From Amycolatopsis sp. EV170708-02-1 (lineage in GTDB: Bacteria; Actinomycetota; Actinomycetes; Mycobacteriales; Pseudonocardiaceae): 64,000 bases of DNA. The translations under genes were made by a program, and so were the position numbers. Below the pieces are notes generated by a model. The model had not been told where the DNA came from, did no database searches, and saw nothing but the letters and a program-made list of their open reading frames with translations. The DNA is taken from positions 7,130,001 through 7,194,000 of the forward strand of contig NZ_CP092497.1 in the NCBI RefSeq assembly GCF_022479115.1, in the 5' to 3' direction. Of the stretch, positions 27,364 to 36,436 are shown in pieces; the first letter of the stretch is position 1; each line of letters starts with the position of its first letter.

Positions 27364-28807
27364 CCCCAAGGGCTTTCTGACCACCACTCGCGAGACGCCC
27401 AAGAGCCGTCCCGTCGACCTGCGCCTGATGGATTGGCGCGAGGTGTACGAGGACTTCGCGACGTCGAAGCTGCAGAAGCAGGCCGGGCGCTGCATGGACT
27501 GCGGTATCCCGTTCTGTCACCAGGGCTGCCCGCTCGGGAACCTCATCCCCGAGTGGAACACGCTGACCTGGCGCGACGATTGGCGCGACGCGGCCGAGCG
27601 GCTGCACGCGACCAACAATTTCCCGGAGTTCACCGGGACCCTCTGCCCGGCGCCGTGCGAGACGGCGTGTGTGCTCGGGATCAACGACGATCCCGTCACC
27701 ATCAAGCGGGTCGAGATCTCGATCATCGACCGGGCCTTCGAAGAGGGCTGGGTCACGCCGCAGAAGCCGGTGGCGCTCACCGGCAAGAAGGTGGCGGTGG
27801 TCGGATCCGGCCCGTCGGGACTCGCCGCGGCGCAGCAGCTCACGCGCGCGGGCCACAGTGTCGTGGTCTTCGAGCGGGCCGACAAGATCGGCGGGCTGCT
27901 GCGCTACGGCATCCCCGAATTCAAGATGGAGAAGCACCGGCTCGACCGCCGTCTCGACCAGATGCGCGCCGAAGGCACGGAATTCCGGACCTCGGTGAAC
28001 GTCGGCGTCGACCTCACCGTCGAGGAACTGAAGTCGTCCTACGACGCCGTGGTCCTCGCGGGCGGCGCGACCGCGTGGCGGGATCTGCCGATCCCCGGCC
28101 GCGAGCACGCCGGAATCCACCAGGCGATGGAGTTCCTTCCGCACGCCAACCGCGTCGCCGCCGGCGAGCTGGACGTGTCGCCGATCAGCGCCGAGGGCCT
28201 CGACGTCGTGGTCATCGGCGGCGGTGACACCGGCGCGGACTGCGTCGGGACCTCGCACCGCCAGGGCGCGAAATCGGTGACGCAGCTGGAGATCATGCCG
28301 AAGCCGCCGCTTTCGCGGTCGGACGCGCACCCGTGGCCGACGTACCCGATGATCTACCGCGTCTCGTCCGCGCACGAGGAGGGCGGCGAGCGGCTGTACT
28401 CGGTCAACACCCAGAAGTTCGCCGCCGACGCCGACGGCCGGGTGCGCGCGCTGAAGCTGGTCGAGGTGCGTAACGAGGGCGGCAAGTTCGTCCCCGTGGA
28501 AGGCACGGAACGCGAACTGCCCGCGCAGCTGGTGCTGCTCGCGATGGGCTTCGTCGGCCCGGAGCGGGAGGGCCTGCTGGAGTCGCTCGACGTCGAGCTG
28601 GACCAGCGCGGCAACGTCGCCCGCGACAAGGCGTTCAAGACCAGCGTCGACAACGTGTTCGTGGCGGGTGACATGGGCCGGGGCCAGTCGCTCATCGTGT
28701 GGGCGATCGCCGAGGGCCGCTCGGCCGCGGCCGGGGTGGACGCGTTCCTCACCGGACGGGACGTGCTGCCCGCCCCGATCGCTCCGACCGATCGGCCGCT
28801 CACCTAG
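27356..28807 (+). CDS. gltD: Glutamate synthase small subunit
   Basis: A 483-residue GltD that feeds electrons from NADPH to GltB through FAD and two 4Fe-4S clusters. The N-terminal cysteine motifs are [23 protein letters not shown] in part and [14 protein letters not shown]. The FAD-binding motif is [14 protein letters not shown] and the NADPH motif [12 protein letters not shown]. Its ATG lies inside the end of gltB (ATGGCTGA), showing translational coupling. A strong hairpin follows at 28848. Confidence 0.97.
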   Translation: MADPKGFLTTTRETPKSRPVDLRLMDWREVYEDFATSKLQKQAGRCMDCGIPFCHQGCPLGNLIPEWNTLTWRDDWRDAAERLHATNNFPEFTGTLCPAPCETACVLGINDDPVTIKRVEISIIDRAFEEGWVTPQKPVALTGKKVAVVGSGPSGLAAAQQLTRAGHSVVVFERADKIGGLLRYGIPEFKMEKHRLDRRLDQMRAEGTEFRTSVNVGVDLTVEELKSSYDAVVLAGGATAWRDLPIPGREHAGIHQAMEFLPHANRVAAGELDVSPISAEGLDVVVIGGGDTGADCVGTSHRQGAKSVTQLEIMPKPPLSRSDAHPWPTYPMIYRVSSAHEEGGERLYSVNTQKFAADADGRVRALKLVEVRNEGGKFVPVEGTERELPAQLVLLAMGFVGPEREGLLESLDVELDQRGNVARDKAFKTSVDNVFVAGDMGRGQSLIVWAIAEGRSAAAGVDAFLTGRDVLPAPIAPTDRPLT

Positions 28808-28847
28808 ACGTCTTGAAGAATTCCGGCGGCGTACCAAGGCCGGGGTG

Positions 28848-28888
28848 AAGGGGACTTTACCCGCATCTGATGCGGGTAAAGTCCCCTT
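28848..28888. terminator. Strong hairpin after gltD, family B repeat
   Basis: A 19-bp perfect stem, AAGGGGACTTTACCCGCAT and its complement, around the three-base loop CTG. It begins about 40 bases after the gltD stop. There is no T-tract, as is common in high-GC actinobacteria. The arm sequence is a variant of the repeat at 12628 and 51796. Confidence 0.75.
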
Positions 28889-29057
28889 CGCTTCGGGTGT
28901 GGCAGTCTTCCTGAAACGGCACTTCTGCGATACGCGTCGGCCTTCGCGTCACTCCCCGGCAGCGCCGGCGTCTCTCGCGATCAGGCGCCTTCCTACGTCG
29001 TCAGCGCGTGCAACCACCGCAAGCAGAGGACTGAACGCGGGGCGTGATCGGCGCATT

Positions 29058-29194
29058 GGTTCTTTTGAGTGAAAGAACCGCCGAAAGAGTGTACTTGCGG
29101 GTGATGACAGCAAGGTTTCGGTATCGGTTGTATCAAGGGTGTAAGTCCCGTCGGCGGCGGGGACCGGCAAGACCTGCCGGGGCCGCCGGACGGG
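29058..29194 (+). promoter_or_regulatory. Operator-like inverted repeat and structured 5' leader of the DyP gene
   Basis: GGTTCTTT-TGAGTG-AAAGAACC at 29058-29079 is a perfect 8-bp inverted repeat in a locally AT-richer segment and could be an operator. Further down, 29147-29194 can fold into a two-tier stem: CCCGTCGGCGGC pairs with GCCGCCGGACGGG (one bulge) and encloses CCGGC-AAGACCT-GCCGG. The ribosome site AAGGAGGGGG follows it. The rest of 28889-29057 shows nothing. It matches no riboswitch I recognise. Confidence 0.45.
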
Positions 29195-29218
29195 TTCCCA
29201 AGGAGGGGGTTCCTTGAT

Positions 29219-30631
29219 ATGTCCGTCGATCTGACCGTGCCCTTGGAATGGAAGACCGCCACCGGCGATGCCGCGAAGATGCTCGAAGAACTACAGCCGA
29301 ACATCCTGAAAGCGCACGCCCGTGACCATTTTTCCGCGCTTTTCCTGCGTTTTTCGGAGACCACGAGCGCGATGAGGTTCCTCGCGTCGCTCGTCCCGCT
29401 GATGAAGTCCGCGAAGACCCACCTGACCGAGGTCGAGCGCTTCAAGACCGAAGGCGTGAAGGGGACGCCCTACGTCGGCACCGGCCTCACCTCGGCGGGC
29501 TACCGGTTCCTGAAAATCGAGGCACCGCAAGATGATTCCTTCCGGCTGGGCATGCGCGCGCAGGAGACCCGCGAGAAGCTGAACGACCCGCCCCGCTCCA
29601 CGTTCGACAGCGGATACCACGACGAGATCCACGCCGTCGTCATCATCGGCGACGGCGCCGACGCCCCGATGGCCGCACGCCGGAACGCGGTTCTCGCACT
29701 GATTCCGCCGACCGTTTCCGTCGTCGCCGAGGAAACCGGATTCGGCCGGGTGAACGCCGACGGAGAGGGTATCGAGCATTTCGGCTACGTCGACGGCCGG
29801 AGCCAGCCGCTCTTCCTGGTCGAGGACATCCACGCGGAAAAGACGGGAACGGACGGGATCAGCGTCTGGGATCCGGCCGCCCCGCTGAACCAGGTGCTCG
29901 TTCCGGATCACGCGGCACCCGATCCCGGAGTCCACTTCGGCAGCTACTTCGTTTTCCGCAAATTGGAGCAGAACGTACGGCGATTCAAGCAGTCGGAAGC
30001 GGCGCTGGCCGATCAATTGGGGCTCGTCGGCGAAGACCGGGAACGGGCGGGCGCGATGATCGTCGGCCGGTTCGAGGACGGCACCCCGTTGACCGCGCAA
30101 CGCGAGGAGGGCGCGGAAAGCCCGGTACCGAACAACTTCGATTACGGAAACGACATCGCCGGCGCCAAATGTCCCTTCCAGGCGCATATCCGGAAAACGA
30201 ATCCGCGCGGCAGCGGCGGCGCGGAACCACCGCCGCAGGAACGGCTGCACCTGATGGCGCGACGAGGCGTGCCGTACGGCGAACGGGCCGACGACCCGAA
30301 CGCCGACCTGCCACCGTCCGCCCGGCCCAGCGGCGGGGTCGGCCTGCTGTTCATGGCGTTCAATTCGGCGCTGGGCAACCAGTTCGAGTTCACGCAGGCG
30401 ACCTGGTCGAACAATCCGGGCTTCCCGATCCCGGCCGACGGGGTCAAACCGCCGGGCCTCGATCCGGTCATCGGCCAGGGCCCGCGTCCGGAATCGGTCT
30501 ACACCACGGAATGGGCCGGTACGCGGACGGTGACCGCGGATCCGATCCCGCAGGCGGTGACACTGAAGGGTGGTGACTACTTCTTCATGCCGTCACTCGC
30601 GTTCCTGCGCGGGCTCGGCGGGAAGAACTGA
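29219..30631 (+). CDS. DyP-type peroxidase
   Basis: A 470-residue dye-decolorizing peroxidase, a heme enzyme that uses hydrogen peroxide. The catalytic aspartate is in GYVDGRSQP (Asp192, the GxxDG motif), and the proximal heme ligand is His323 in CPFQAHIRKTNPR, the conserved CPxxAHIRKxNPR signature. The length and long insertions match the larger advanced (C/D or V-type) DyPs rather than the small encapsulin cargo type. No signal peptide or twin-arginine motif is visible, so it is probably cytosolic. The ATG at 29219 has a strong AGGAGGGGG site. Confidence 0.93.
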   Translation: MSVDLTVPLEWKTATGDAAKMLEELQPNILKAHARDHFSALFLRFSETTSAMRFLASLVPLMKSAKTHLTEVERFKTEGVKGTPYVGTGLTSAGYRFLKIEAPQDDSFRLGMRAQETREKLNDPPRSTFDSGYHDEIHAVVIIGDGADAPMAARRNAVLALIPPTVSVVAEETGFGRVNADGEGIEHFGYVDGRSQPLFLVEDIHAEKTGTDGISVWDPAAPLNQVLVPDHAAPDPGVHFGSYFVFRKLEQNVRRFKQSEAALADQLGLVGEDRERAGAMIVGRFEDGTPLTAQREEGAESPVPNNFDYGNDIAGAKCPFQAHIRKTNPRGSGGAEPPPQERLHLMARRGVPYGERADDPNADLPPSARPSGGVGLLFMAFNSALGNQFEFTQATWSNNPGFPIPADGVKPPGLDPVIGQGPRPESVYTTEWAGTRTVTADPIPQAVTLKGGDYFFMPSLAFLRGLGGKN

Positions 30632-30759
30632 TCTGGCGGGCGCCGGTCATACTGGGGGTGGCCGGCGCCCGCTTTCTCCCTTCTTTACGGCCGAATCGCG
30701 ACGCGTAGTACTTTGTCCGATGCGGTAAGCGACATCGCGCTTCGGGGAGGGAGCTGGTG

Positions 30760-31545
30760 ATGAATCGGCATGAACGGCTGACGGCTTTATTGGACATGGT
30801 GGGAGAGCGGGAAAAAGTCGACGTCGAGGTTTCGGCGGGCGAACTCGGTGTCTCCCCCGCGACGATCCGCCGGGATCTCGATCACCTGGCGGGCCGCAAT
30901 CTCGTGGTCCGCACCCGCGGCGGCGCCGTCGCGAGCAACGTCGCCTACGACCTTCCGTTACGGCACAAGGCCGCGCGCAACGCACCGGAACAGCAACGGA
31001 TCTCCGCCGCCGCGGCGAGGATGGTCGACCCGGGCATGGTGGTCGGGCTCAACGGCGGCACGACGAGCACCGAGGTGGGCCGCGCGCTCGCGACCCGGCC
31101 GGATATGGGCGAGCCGACCGGCGGGCCGTCACTCACCGTGGTGACGAACGCGCTCAACATCGCCCACGAACTCGCCGTGCGGCCCAATATCAAGATCGTG
31201 GTGACCGGCGGGGTCGCGCGGCAGCAGTCGTTCGACCTGTCCGGGCCGCTGTCGCAGCTGTTCCTCGACCAGATCTCGCTGGATCTGGTGTTCCTCGGCG
31301 TGGACGCCTTCGACCCGGTGCACGGCGCGCAGGCGCACCACGAGGGCGACGCGAGCACGAACCGGCTGATGGCGGCCCGCGCCCGGCAGGTCGTCGTCCT
31401 CGCCGACAGCGGGAAACTCGGCGGTCACGCGTTCGCGAAGATCTGCGCGACCGCCGACGTCGACGTGCTCGTCACCGACGGCCGCGCCGATCCCGAGCGG
31501 GTGCACGCCTTCGAGGAGGAAGGCGTGCGGGTGGTCAAGGCTTGA
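30760..31545 (+). CDS. DeoR/GlpR-family transcriptional regulator
   Basis: A 261-residue sugar-metabolism repressor. The N-terminal HTH_DeoR is MNRHERLTALLDMVGEREKVDVEVSAGELGVSPATIRRDLDHLAGRNLVVRTRGGAV. The C-terminal sensor domain has GLNGGTTSTEVGRAL, VTNALNIAHEL, KIVVTGGVARQQSFDLSGPL and LGVDAFDP, where sugar phosphates bind. ATG at 30760 follows GGGAGGGAG; a GTG one codon earlier is possible. It converges with the ROK kinase gene, overlapping it by 11 bases, so the two may serve one amino-sugar or sugar pathway. Confidence 0.92.
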   Translation: MNRHERLTALLDMVGEREKVDVEVSAGELGVSPATIRRDLDHLAGRNLVVRTRGGAVASNVAYDLPLRHKAARNAPEQQRISAAAARMVDPGMVVGLNGGTTSTEVGRALATRPDMGEPTGGPSLTVVTNALNIAHELAVRPNIKIVVTGGVARQQSFDLSGPLSQLFLDQISLDLVFLGVDAFDPVHGAQAHHEGDASTNRLMAARARQVVVLADSGKLGGHAFAKICATADVDVLVTDGRADPERVHAFEEEGVRVVKA

Positions 31546-32440
31546 GCCGGTCCAGCGCCAGCAAGGCCGCACCGAGCCTGCCCGCCTCGTCGCCGAGCCG
31601 AGCGATCCGCAGTTCGGGCATCCGCTGGAACTGCAGGTTCGCCGCCAGCCAGGCCCGCACCGGTTCGAGGACGTAGTCGCCCGCGGTGAACAGGCCGCCG
31701 CCGAGGACGACGACTTCGGGCGCGAGCAGGGTGACCAGGGTCTTGATGCCGTGGCCGAGCCCCTCCAGCGCGTCGTTGACCACGGAGATCGCGGCCTCGT
31801 CACCGTGGCGGGCGGCGTCGACCACCTGCTCGGCGCCTTCGGCCGGCCTGCCGGTGTGCTCGCTGTAGCGGCGGGCGATGGCCGACGCGGAGGAGATCGC
31901 CTCCAGGCAGCCGGTCGCCCCGCAGCCGCACGGCAGCCGGTGGCCGACGTCGATGTGCCCGATCTCGCCGCCTTGCCCGCCCGCGGCGTACAGCTTCCCG
32001 TCGAGCTGGAGCGCGGCGGCGATCCCGGTGCCGACCGGGATGAAGGCGGCGTCGGTGCAGCCCTTGCCCGCGCCGACGCGGAACTCCGCGAGCCCGCCGG
32101 CACGGACGTCGTGCCCGAACGCGAACGGCAGCCCGAGCCTGCTGTCGAGCATCTCGCCGAACGGCACGTCGCGGAAGTCGAGGTTCGCCGAGAACCGGGC
32201 CACCCGCTCGACGTCGTCGACGATGCCGGGGATGACCACGCCGACGGCGTCCGGCGTACCGGTCCCCGCCTGCTTGCCCAGGGTCTCCACGATCCGGGCG
32301 ACCTGATCCGCGAGGGCCTCGCCGTCCGCTCCGCGCGCCGTCGGCTCGCGCAAGCTGGCCAGGTCCTTCAGATCCGCGTCGTACAGGGCCGCCTTGATGG
32401 ACGTTCCGCCGACATCGAGTGCCGCCACCGCAGGTGTCAT
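31535..32440 (-). CDS. ROK-family sugar kinase
   Basis: A 301-residue ROK protein. The ATP-binding start is ALDVGGTSIKAALYD, the catalytic region includes FGHDVRAGGLAEF, and the zinc-binding motif GHRLPCGCGATGCLEA has the CxCGxxGCxE pattern of active ROK kinases. A glucokinase or N-acetylglucosamine/mannosamine kinase role is likely; the HTH typical of ROK repressors is absent. The frame stays open upstream into a LuxR fragment, but the ATG at 32440 gives the normal start. Confidence 0.9.
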   Translation of the reverse strand: MTPAVAALDVGGTSIKAALYDADLKDLASLREPTARGADGEALADQVARIVETLGKQAGTGTPDAVGVVIPGIVDDVERVARFSANLDFRDVPFGEMLDSRLGLPFAFGHDVRAGGLAEFRVGAGKGCTDAAFIPVGTGIAAALQLDGKLYAAGGQGGEIGHIDVGHRLPCGCGATGCLEAISSASAIARRYSEHTGRPAEGAEQVVDAARHGDEAAISVVNDALEGLGHGIKTLVTLLAPEVVVLGGGLFTAGDYVLEPVRAWLAANLQFQRMPELRIARLGDEAGRLGAALLALDRLKP

Positions 32441-32476
32441 AGCTGGATTTTGACATGCGCCCCGTTGGGGAGCAGG

Positions 32477-32572
32477 TGTGTCTTCGCTGATGAACAGCCG
32501 CTTCGCCGTCTCGCGGTTCGTCGAACCTTGGGCGATCAGCTCCAAGACCTCCGGTTCCCGCTGCGAGAGCGG
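32477..32572 (-). pseudogene. LuxR helix-turn-helix remnant
   Basis: In the ROK frame but upstream of its start, codons give PLSQREPEVLELIAQGSTNR and then ETAKRLFISEDT. This is the first two-thirds of a LuxR/NarL DNA-binding domain. The match stops where the recognition helix (VKTH...) should begin, and no receiver domain precedes it. It is the 3' part of a lost response-regulator gene. Confidence 0.7.
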
Positions 32573-32584
32573 TCCCGAGGCAGG

Positions 32585-32651
32585 CTGCCGCGTCCACCGC
32601 GGTGTGGTCGCCGTAGCGCTTGACCAGGCCGTTCGCCTCGATGATTGCCAT
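32585..32651 (-). pseudogene. Truncated 5' end of an ABC-transporter ATPase
   Basis: From ATG 32651, 22 codons read AIIEANGLVKRYGDHTAVDA, the opening of a DrrA-type ABC ATPase. The similarity stops before the Walker A loop, exactly where the LuxR fragment begins in another frame. The two remnants touch, as expected after a deletion between two formerly neighbouring genes. Confidence 0.65.
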
Positions 32652-32833
32652 ACGAAGACCATCCCGCGCGGTGGGGGTCCGCCGAATCAACCGCGTGGCC
32701 ATGATCGCGGCTGACTTCGGGGGAGCCGCCATCAACCGATCGGCGGATGCCCGCTGCCCGGTAACGGGCCTGCGCCGATCGGGTTCCGTCACATTGACCG
32801 GACGCTTCACCGCGACCTACGCTCGACCGGCCA

Positions 32834-32923
32834 GACGACGGCACCCGGAACGCGGTGAGAATCCGCGCGGTCGCGCCACTGTGACTCCGAGCCATCGGGG
32901 AAGCCAGACCCGGAGCCGTCGTG
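32834..32923 (+). ncRNA. Cobalamin (B12) riboswitch
   Basis: The conserved core is clear: GGAACGCGGTGAGAATCCG, then CGCGCCACTGTGAC, and the B12-box-like GGGGAAGCCAGACCC. A closing P1 helix pairs ACGACGGC (32835-32842) with GCCGTCGT (32915-32922). It lies 45 bases upstream of cbtB, whose GAGGAGG ribosome site follows it. Binding of adenosylcobalamin normally switches expression off, which suits cobalt-uptake genes. The aptamer is compact compared with many members. Confidence 0.85.
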
Positions 32924-32967
32924 ACACCCCTGAAGAGGCCGCGCTAGCCCGAGGAGGTCCCACCGCC

Positions 32968-33174
32968 ATGTCCGAAGCGGTAGCCGCAGTACCCGTCCCC
33001 GTCCGGATCCCCGTCCGCGAGATCCTGCCCTGGGCGGTGCTCGTCATCCTCCTTTCGTTGATCACGCTGTATTTCGTCAGCGCCGAGCAGGGCGCGGTGT
33101 CGGTGTTCGCGAATTCGTACGTCCACGAGTTCGTCCACGACGGCCGGCACCTGCTGGCCTTCCCCTGCCACTAG
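32968..33174 (+). CDS. cbtB: Cobalt transporter subunit CbtB
   Basis: A 68-residue single-span membrane protein: one hydrophobic segment (ILPWAVLVILLSLITLYFV) followed by the family signature VHEFVHDGRHLLAFPCH, whose histidines and cysteine are predicted to bind cobalt. CbtB works with CbtA in B12-regulated cobalt uptake. ATG at 32968 follows GAGGAGG at good distance. The riboswitch directly upstream strongly supports the call. Confidence 0.93.
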   Translation: MSEAVAAVPVPVRIPVREILPWAVLVILLSLITLYFVSAEQGAVSVFANSYVHEFVHDGRHLLAFPCH

Positions 33175-33189
33175 GGCGGCACGCGCCCC

Positions 33190-33948
33190 ATGATGAGGAC
33201 CTTGCTGGTCCGCGGCATGCTCGCGGGCCTGGTCGCCGGTGTCCTGGCGACCCTTTTCGCCTATTTCTTCGGTGAGCCTTCGGTCGACACCGCCATCGGT
33301 CTCGAAGGCACCGCCGCGCATTCGCACAGCGCGCCCGGTGCCCACGAGCACGCTCCCGCGGAGGCCGAGGAAGAAGAGCTCGTCACCCGTGGCGTGCAGA
33401 GCACCGTCGGCCTGTTGACGGGTGTCGGCCTGTACGGCGTGGCCGTCGGCGGGCTGTTCTCGCTCGCGTTCGCCTTCACCTACGGCCGCCTCGGCACGCT
33501 GCGGCCCCGGGTGACCGCGGCGCTGCTCGCGGGTGGCTCGTTCGTGGTCGTGTTCCTGGTGCCGTTCCTGAAGTACCCGGGGAATCCGCCCGCGGTCGGC
33601 CAGGCGGGCACGATCGGGAGCCGGACTTCGCTGTACTTCGGTTTCGTCGCGCTTTCGCTGCTGGTCGGCATCCTCGCCGCGGCGTTCGGGCGGAAGCTGG
33701 CCGACCGGCTCGGCGCCTGGCGCGGCGGTCTGATCGCCGCCGGCGGGTACGTCGTGCTGATCGCGGTGGCGGCGGCGCTGCTGCCGTCGATCGACGAGGT
33801 TCCCGACGGGTTCCCCGGTTCCACGCTGTGGACCTTCCGGCTCGCGTCGGTCGGCACGCAGGTGGTGCTCTGGACGGCGCTCGGCCTGACCTTCGGCGCG
33901 TTGGCCGAGAAGGCGTTGAAGCACAAGGCGGTCGTTCAGGCCGCCTAG
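33190..33948 (+). CDS. cbtA: Cobalt transporter subunit CbtA
   Basis: A 252-residue inner-membrane protein with about five to six hydrophobic segments. It starts LLVRGMLAGLVAGVLATLFAYFFGEPSVD, the CbtA signature, and then has a histidine-rich periplasmic stretch (HSHSAPGAHEHAP) likely to bind metal. It begins 15 bases after cbtB and shares its riboswitch. A second ATG one codon later is an alternative start. A hairpin follows its stop. Confidence 0.92.
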   Translation: MMRTLLVRGMLAGLVAGVLATLFAYFFGEPSVDTAIGLEGTAAHSHSAPGAHEHAPAEAEEEELVTRGVQSTVGLLTGVGLYGVAVGGLFSLAFAFTYGRLGTLRPRVTAALLAGGSFVVVFLVPFLKYPGNPPAVGQAGTIGSRTSLYFGFVALSLLVGILAAAFGRKLADRLGAWRGGLIAAGGYVVLIAVAAALLPSIDEVPDGFPGSTLWTFRLASVGTQVVLWTALGLTFGALAEKALKHKAVVQAA

Positions 33949-34009
33949 CGTTTCGTCCTCTGAATGCGGTAGTTGCACGCGCAAGGACCGCGTTCAGAGG
34001 ACGAAACGC
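33948..34009. terminator. Hairpin between convergent cbtA and cobQ, family D
   Basis: Arms GCGTTTCGTCCTCTGAATGC and its near-perfect complement ending GTTCAGAGGACGAAACGC enclose a 16-base loop, with one T-G mismatch in a stem of about 23 bp. It starts at the last base of the cbtA stop and ends two bases before the cobQ stop, so it can serve both genes. Confidence 0.75.
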
Positions 34010-34010
34010 G

Positions 34011-35471
34011 TCAGGGGACGCCGGGCGGCACGAACGGCAGAGAGCCGTCGGGACCGTTCTCGATGAGACGCAGGAGCCGGGCGGTGTCGACGTGCTCTTC
34101 GACGGCGTCGGCGAGCCTGTCGAGCATGGCCTCCCGCAGCGCGCCGAACCCTGGCGCCCCGGCGGCCGGTGACCAGTCCGCCACCTCGCCGAGCCAGGCG
34201 CGCCGGAAGCCGTCGTTCTCGAAGGCCCCGTGCCACATCGTGCCCCACACCGCGCCCCGCCGATATCCGTCCAAAAAGGACTCGGCGGGGCCGGTGGCGG
34301 TCACGGTGCCGTGGTGGATCTCGTACGCCTCCACGGCCTGTCCGCGCCACGAACCCGTCGGCCGGGCCAGCACCTTGTCGGCACTGAACGAGACGCGGGT
34401 CGGCAGCAGCCCGAGACCGGGCACCGTTCCGGCGCCGGATTCGACGTCGTCCTCGATCTCGGCGGCCAGCATCTGATAGCCGCCGCAGATCCCCAGCACC
34501 GGACGTCCCGCCTCGGCCCGCGCGCGCACGGCGTCCGCCAGGCCACGCGCCCGCAGCCACGCCAGATCGTCCACGGTCGCGCGGGAACCGGGCAGGATCA
34601 CCACATCGGCGGAACGGACCGTGTCTGGATCGGCGGTCAGCGCGACCGAGACCCCGGGTTCGGCGGCGAGCGCGTCGACGTCGGTCGCGTTGGAGGCGCG
34701 CGGGAAACGCACGACGGCGATCCGCAAGGACCCTCCGGAAGCGCCCCAGCCCGCGGCGGCCAGCGCGTCCTCCGAGTCGATCCACACCTGGTCGAGCCAG
34801 GGCAGCACACCGAAGACCTCGCGACCGGTGAGCTTCTCCAGCGTCTCCAGCCCCGGCCGCAGCAGGCCCACGTCACCGCGGAACTTGTTGACCAGCCAAC
34901 CCGAGACCAGCGCCTGGTCTTCGCCGGACAGCAGGGCGAGGGTGCCGAACATCGCGGCCATGACGCCGCCGCGGTCGATGTCGCCGACGACGACCACGGG
35001 CAAGCCGAAGCGCCGAGCCAGCCCCATGTTGACGTAGTCGCCTCCGCGCAGGTTGATCTCGGCCGGGCTGCCCGCGCCTTCGCACAGCACGACGTCGAAA
35101 CGCTTTCGCAGCGAAGAGAACGTGTCGAAGGCGATCTCCGCGAGCCCGGCCCGTCCCGTCGCGTACTCCCCCGCTTCCAGCGTGCCGAACGGTTTCCCGA
35201 GCGCGACGACATGGCTGCGCCGATCGCTCCCCGGTTTCAGCAGCACCGGGTTCATCGCGGCTTCGGGTTCGACGCGGGCCGCCCGCGCCTGAAGCCATTG
35301 CGCGCGGCCGATCTCGGCGCCGTCCGCGCACACCATCGAGTTGTTCGACATGTTCTGGGACTTGAACGGCGCGACCCGCACGCCCCGGCGCGCGAGCCAG
35401 CGGCACAACGCGGCGGTGACCAGGCTCTTGCCCGCGTCCGACGTCGTCCCCGCGACGAGCAGGCCGCTCAC
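34011..35471 (-). CDS. cobQ: Cobyric acid synthase CobQ
   Basis: A 486-residue glutamine-dependent amidase that amidates cobyrinic acid a,c-diamide at positions b, d, e and g. The dethiobiotin-synthetase-like N-domain has the P-loop [18 protein letters not shown] and [10 protein letters not shown]; the class I glutaminase domain has the nucleophile cysteine in [11 protein letters not shown] and the histidine in [15 protein letters not shown] at 35471 overlaps the cobD stop by four bases (GTGA), so it is coupled to cobD. Confidence 0.96.
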   Translation of the reverse strand: MSGLLVAGTTSDAGKSLVTAALCRWLARRGVRVAPFKSQNMSNNSMVCADGAEIGRAQWLQARAARVEPEAAMNPVLLKPGSDRRSHVVALGKPFGTLEAGEYATGRAGLAEIAFDTFSSLRKRFDVVLCEGAGSPAEINLRGGDYVNMGLARRFGLPVVVVGDIDRGGVMAAMFGTLALLSGEDQALVSGWLVNKFRGDVGLLRPGLETLEKLTGREVFGVLPWLDQVWIDSEDALAAAGWGASGGSLRIAVVRFPRASNATDVDALAAEPGVSVALTADPDTVRSADVVILPGSRATVDDLAWLRARGLADAVRARAEAGRPVLGICGGYQMLAAEIEDDVESGAGTVPGLGLLPTRVSFSADKVLARPTGSWRGQAVEAYEIHHGTVTATGPAESFLDGYRRGAVWGTMWHGAFENDGFRRAWLGEVADWSPAAGAPGFGALREAMLDRLADAVEEHVDTARLLRLIENGPDGSLPFVPPGVP

Positions 35472-36400
35472 CGCGCGACCGCCACCGCGACGGCGAGCGC
35501 GGCGAGCCCGACCGCCCTCGACAGCCGGACCGCGCGGCGCACGTCCACCGGTTCCGGCTCGCGGCCGTCGCCGAGGACGCCGCGGCGTTCGGTGCGGCCG
35601 CCGTAGCTGTTCGTCCCGCCCAGCCTGATTCCGAGCGCGCCCGCGAAGGCGGCCTCGACCTGACCCGCGTTGGGACTCGGATGGTGCTTCCCGTCGCGGC
35701 GCCAGATCCGGAACGCGGGTTTGGCGAAGCCGCCCGCCAGCGGCGCCGACGCCACGGTGAGCGCCGCGCCGACCCGGGACGGCACCAGATTCGCCAGGTC
35801 GTCCGTCCGCGCCGACGCCCAGCCGAAGTTGGCGTACTTCGGCGATCGGTAGCCGACCATCGCGTCGAGCGTGTTGAGCGCGCGGTAACCCAGCAGCCCG
35901 GGTATCCCGGCGACCGCGCCCCACAGCAGCGGCGCGACGACCGCGTCGGAGGTGTTCTCGGCGATGGACTCGGTGGTCGCGCGGGCGAGCTGTTCGGTGT
36001 CGAGGCCGGTGGCGTCGCGGGCGCACAGATGCGAAAGCCGCTTCCGGGCGCCGGGCAGGTCGCCGTCGTCGAGCAGATGGGCCATGCGCGTGCCCTCGGC
36101 CGCGAGCCCCTTGCCGCCCAGGACCACCCAGGTGGACGCCGCGGTGAGCGCGAACCGCGCGAACGGGCGCTTCCTGGTGATGAACTGGGCCGCGACCCCC
36201 AATCCGGTGACGGTGCCCGCGCAGACCGCGGTGTACGCGGCGCCCCGCACCTTCGAATCGGCGTAAATCCGCTGTTCGAGGGCTTGCGCGGCGCGGCCGA
36301 AGCCCGCGACAGGATGCCTCTTCCGTGGATCTCCGAACACGGCGTCGGCGACGTAACCGGTCACGAGCCCGGCTGCGGTGGCGGCTTGTCGGAGTGGCAC
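35468..36400 (-). CDS. cobD: Cobalamin biosynthesis protein CobD/CbiB
   Basis: A 310-residue membrane protein that attaches aminopropanol (or its phosphate) to cobyric acid to form cobinamide. It has [41 protein letters not shown] and [25 protein letters not shown], all CbiB signatures, and [21 protein letters not shown] near the C-terminus. GTG at 36400 is chosen as the nearest start before the first hydrophobic segment; the ribosome site is weak. It diverges from cobU. Confidence 0.94.
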   Translation of the reverse strand: MPLRQAATAAGLVTGYVADAVFGDPRKRHPVAGFGRAAQALEQRIYADSKVRGAAYTAVCAGTVTGLGVAAQFITRKRPFARFALTAASTWVVLGGKGLAAEGTRMAHLLDDGDLPGARKRLSHLCARDATGLDTEQLARATTESIAENTSDAVVAPLLWGAVAGIPGLLGYRALNTLDAMVGYRSPKYANFGWASARTDDLANLVPSRVGAALTVASAPLAGGFAKPAFRIWRRDGKHHPSPNAGQVEAAFAGALGIRLGGTNSYGGRTERRGVLGDGREPEPVDVRRAVRLSRAVGLAALAVAVAVAR

Positions 36401-36436
36401 GTGGCGAACGGTAGCGCGTGCACGAGAATGCGGGGT

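Noticed and set aside
22543..27495. Continuous 1650-codon open frame antisense to gltBD
   Set aside because: Low-complexity Arg/Val/Asp/Leu-rich product with no domain; a codon-bias shadow of gltB in high-GC DNA.
32441..32662. ROK kinase beginning at 32662 with a fused LuxR domain
   Set aside because: The LuxR part is truncated before its recognition helix and is joined by unrelated codons; the ROK start at 32440 is normal.
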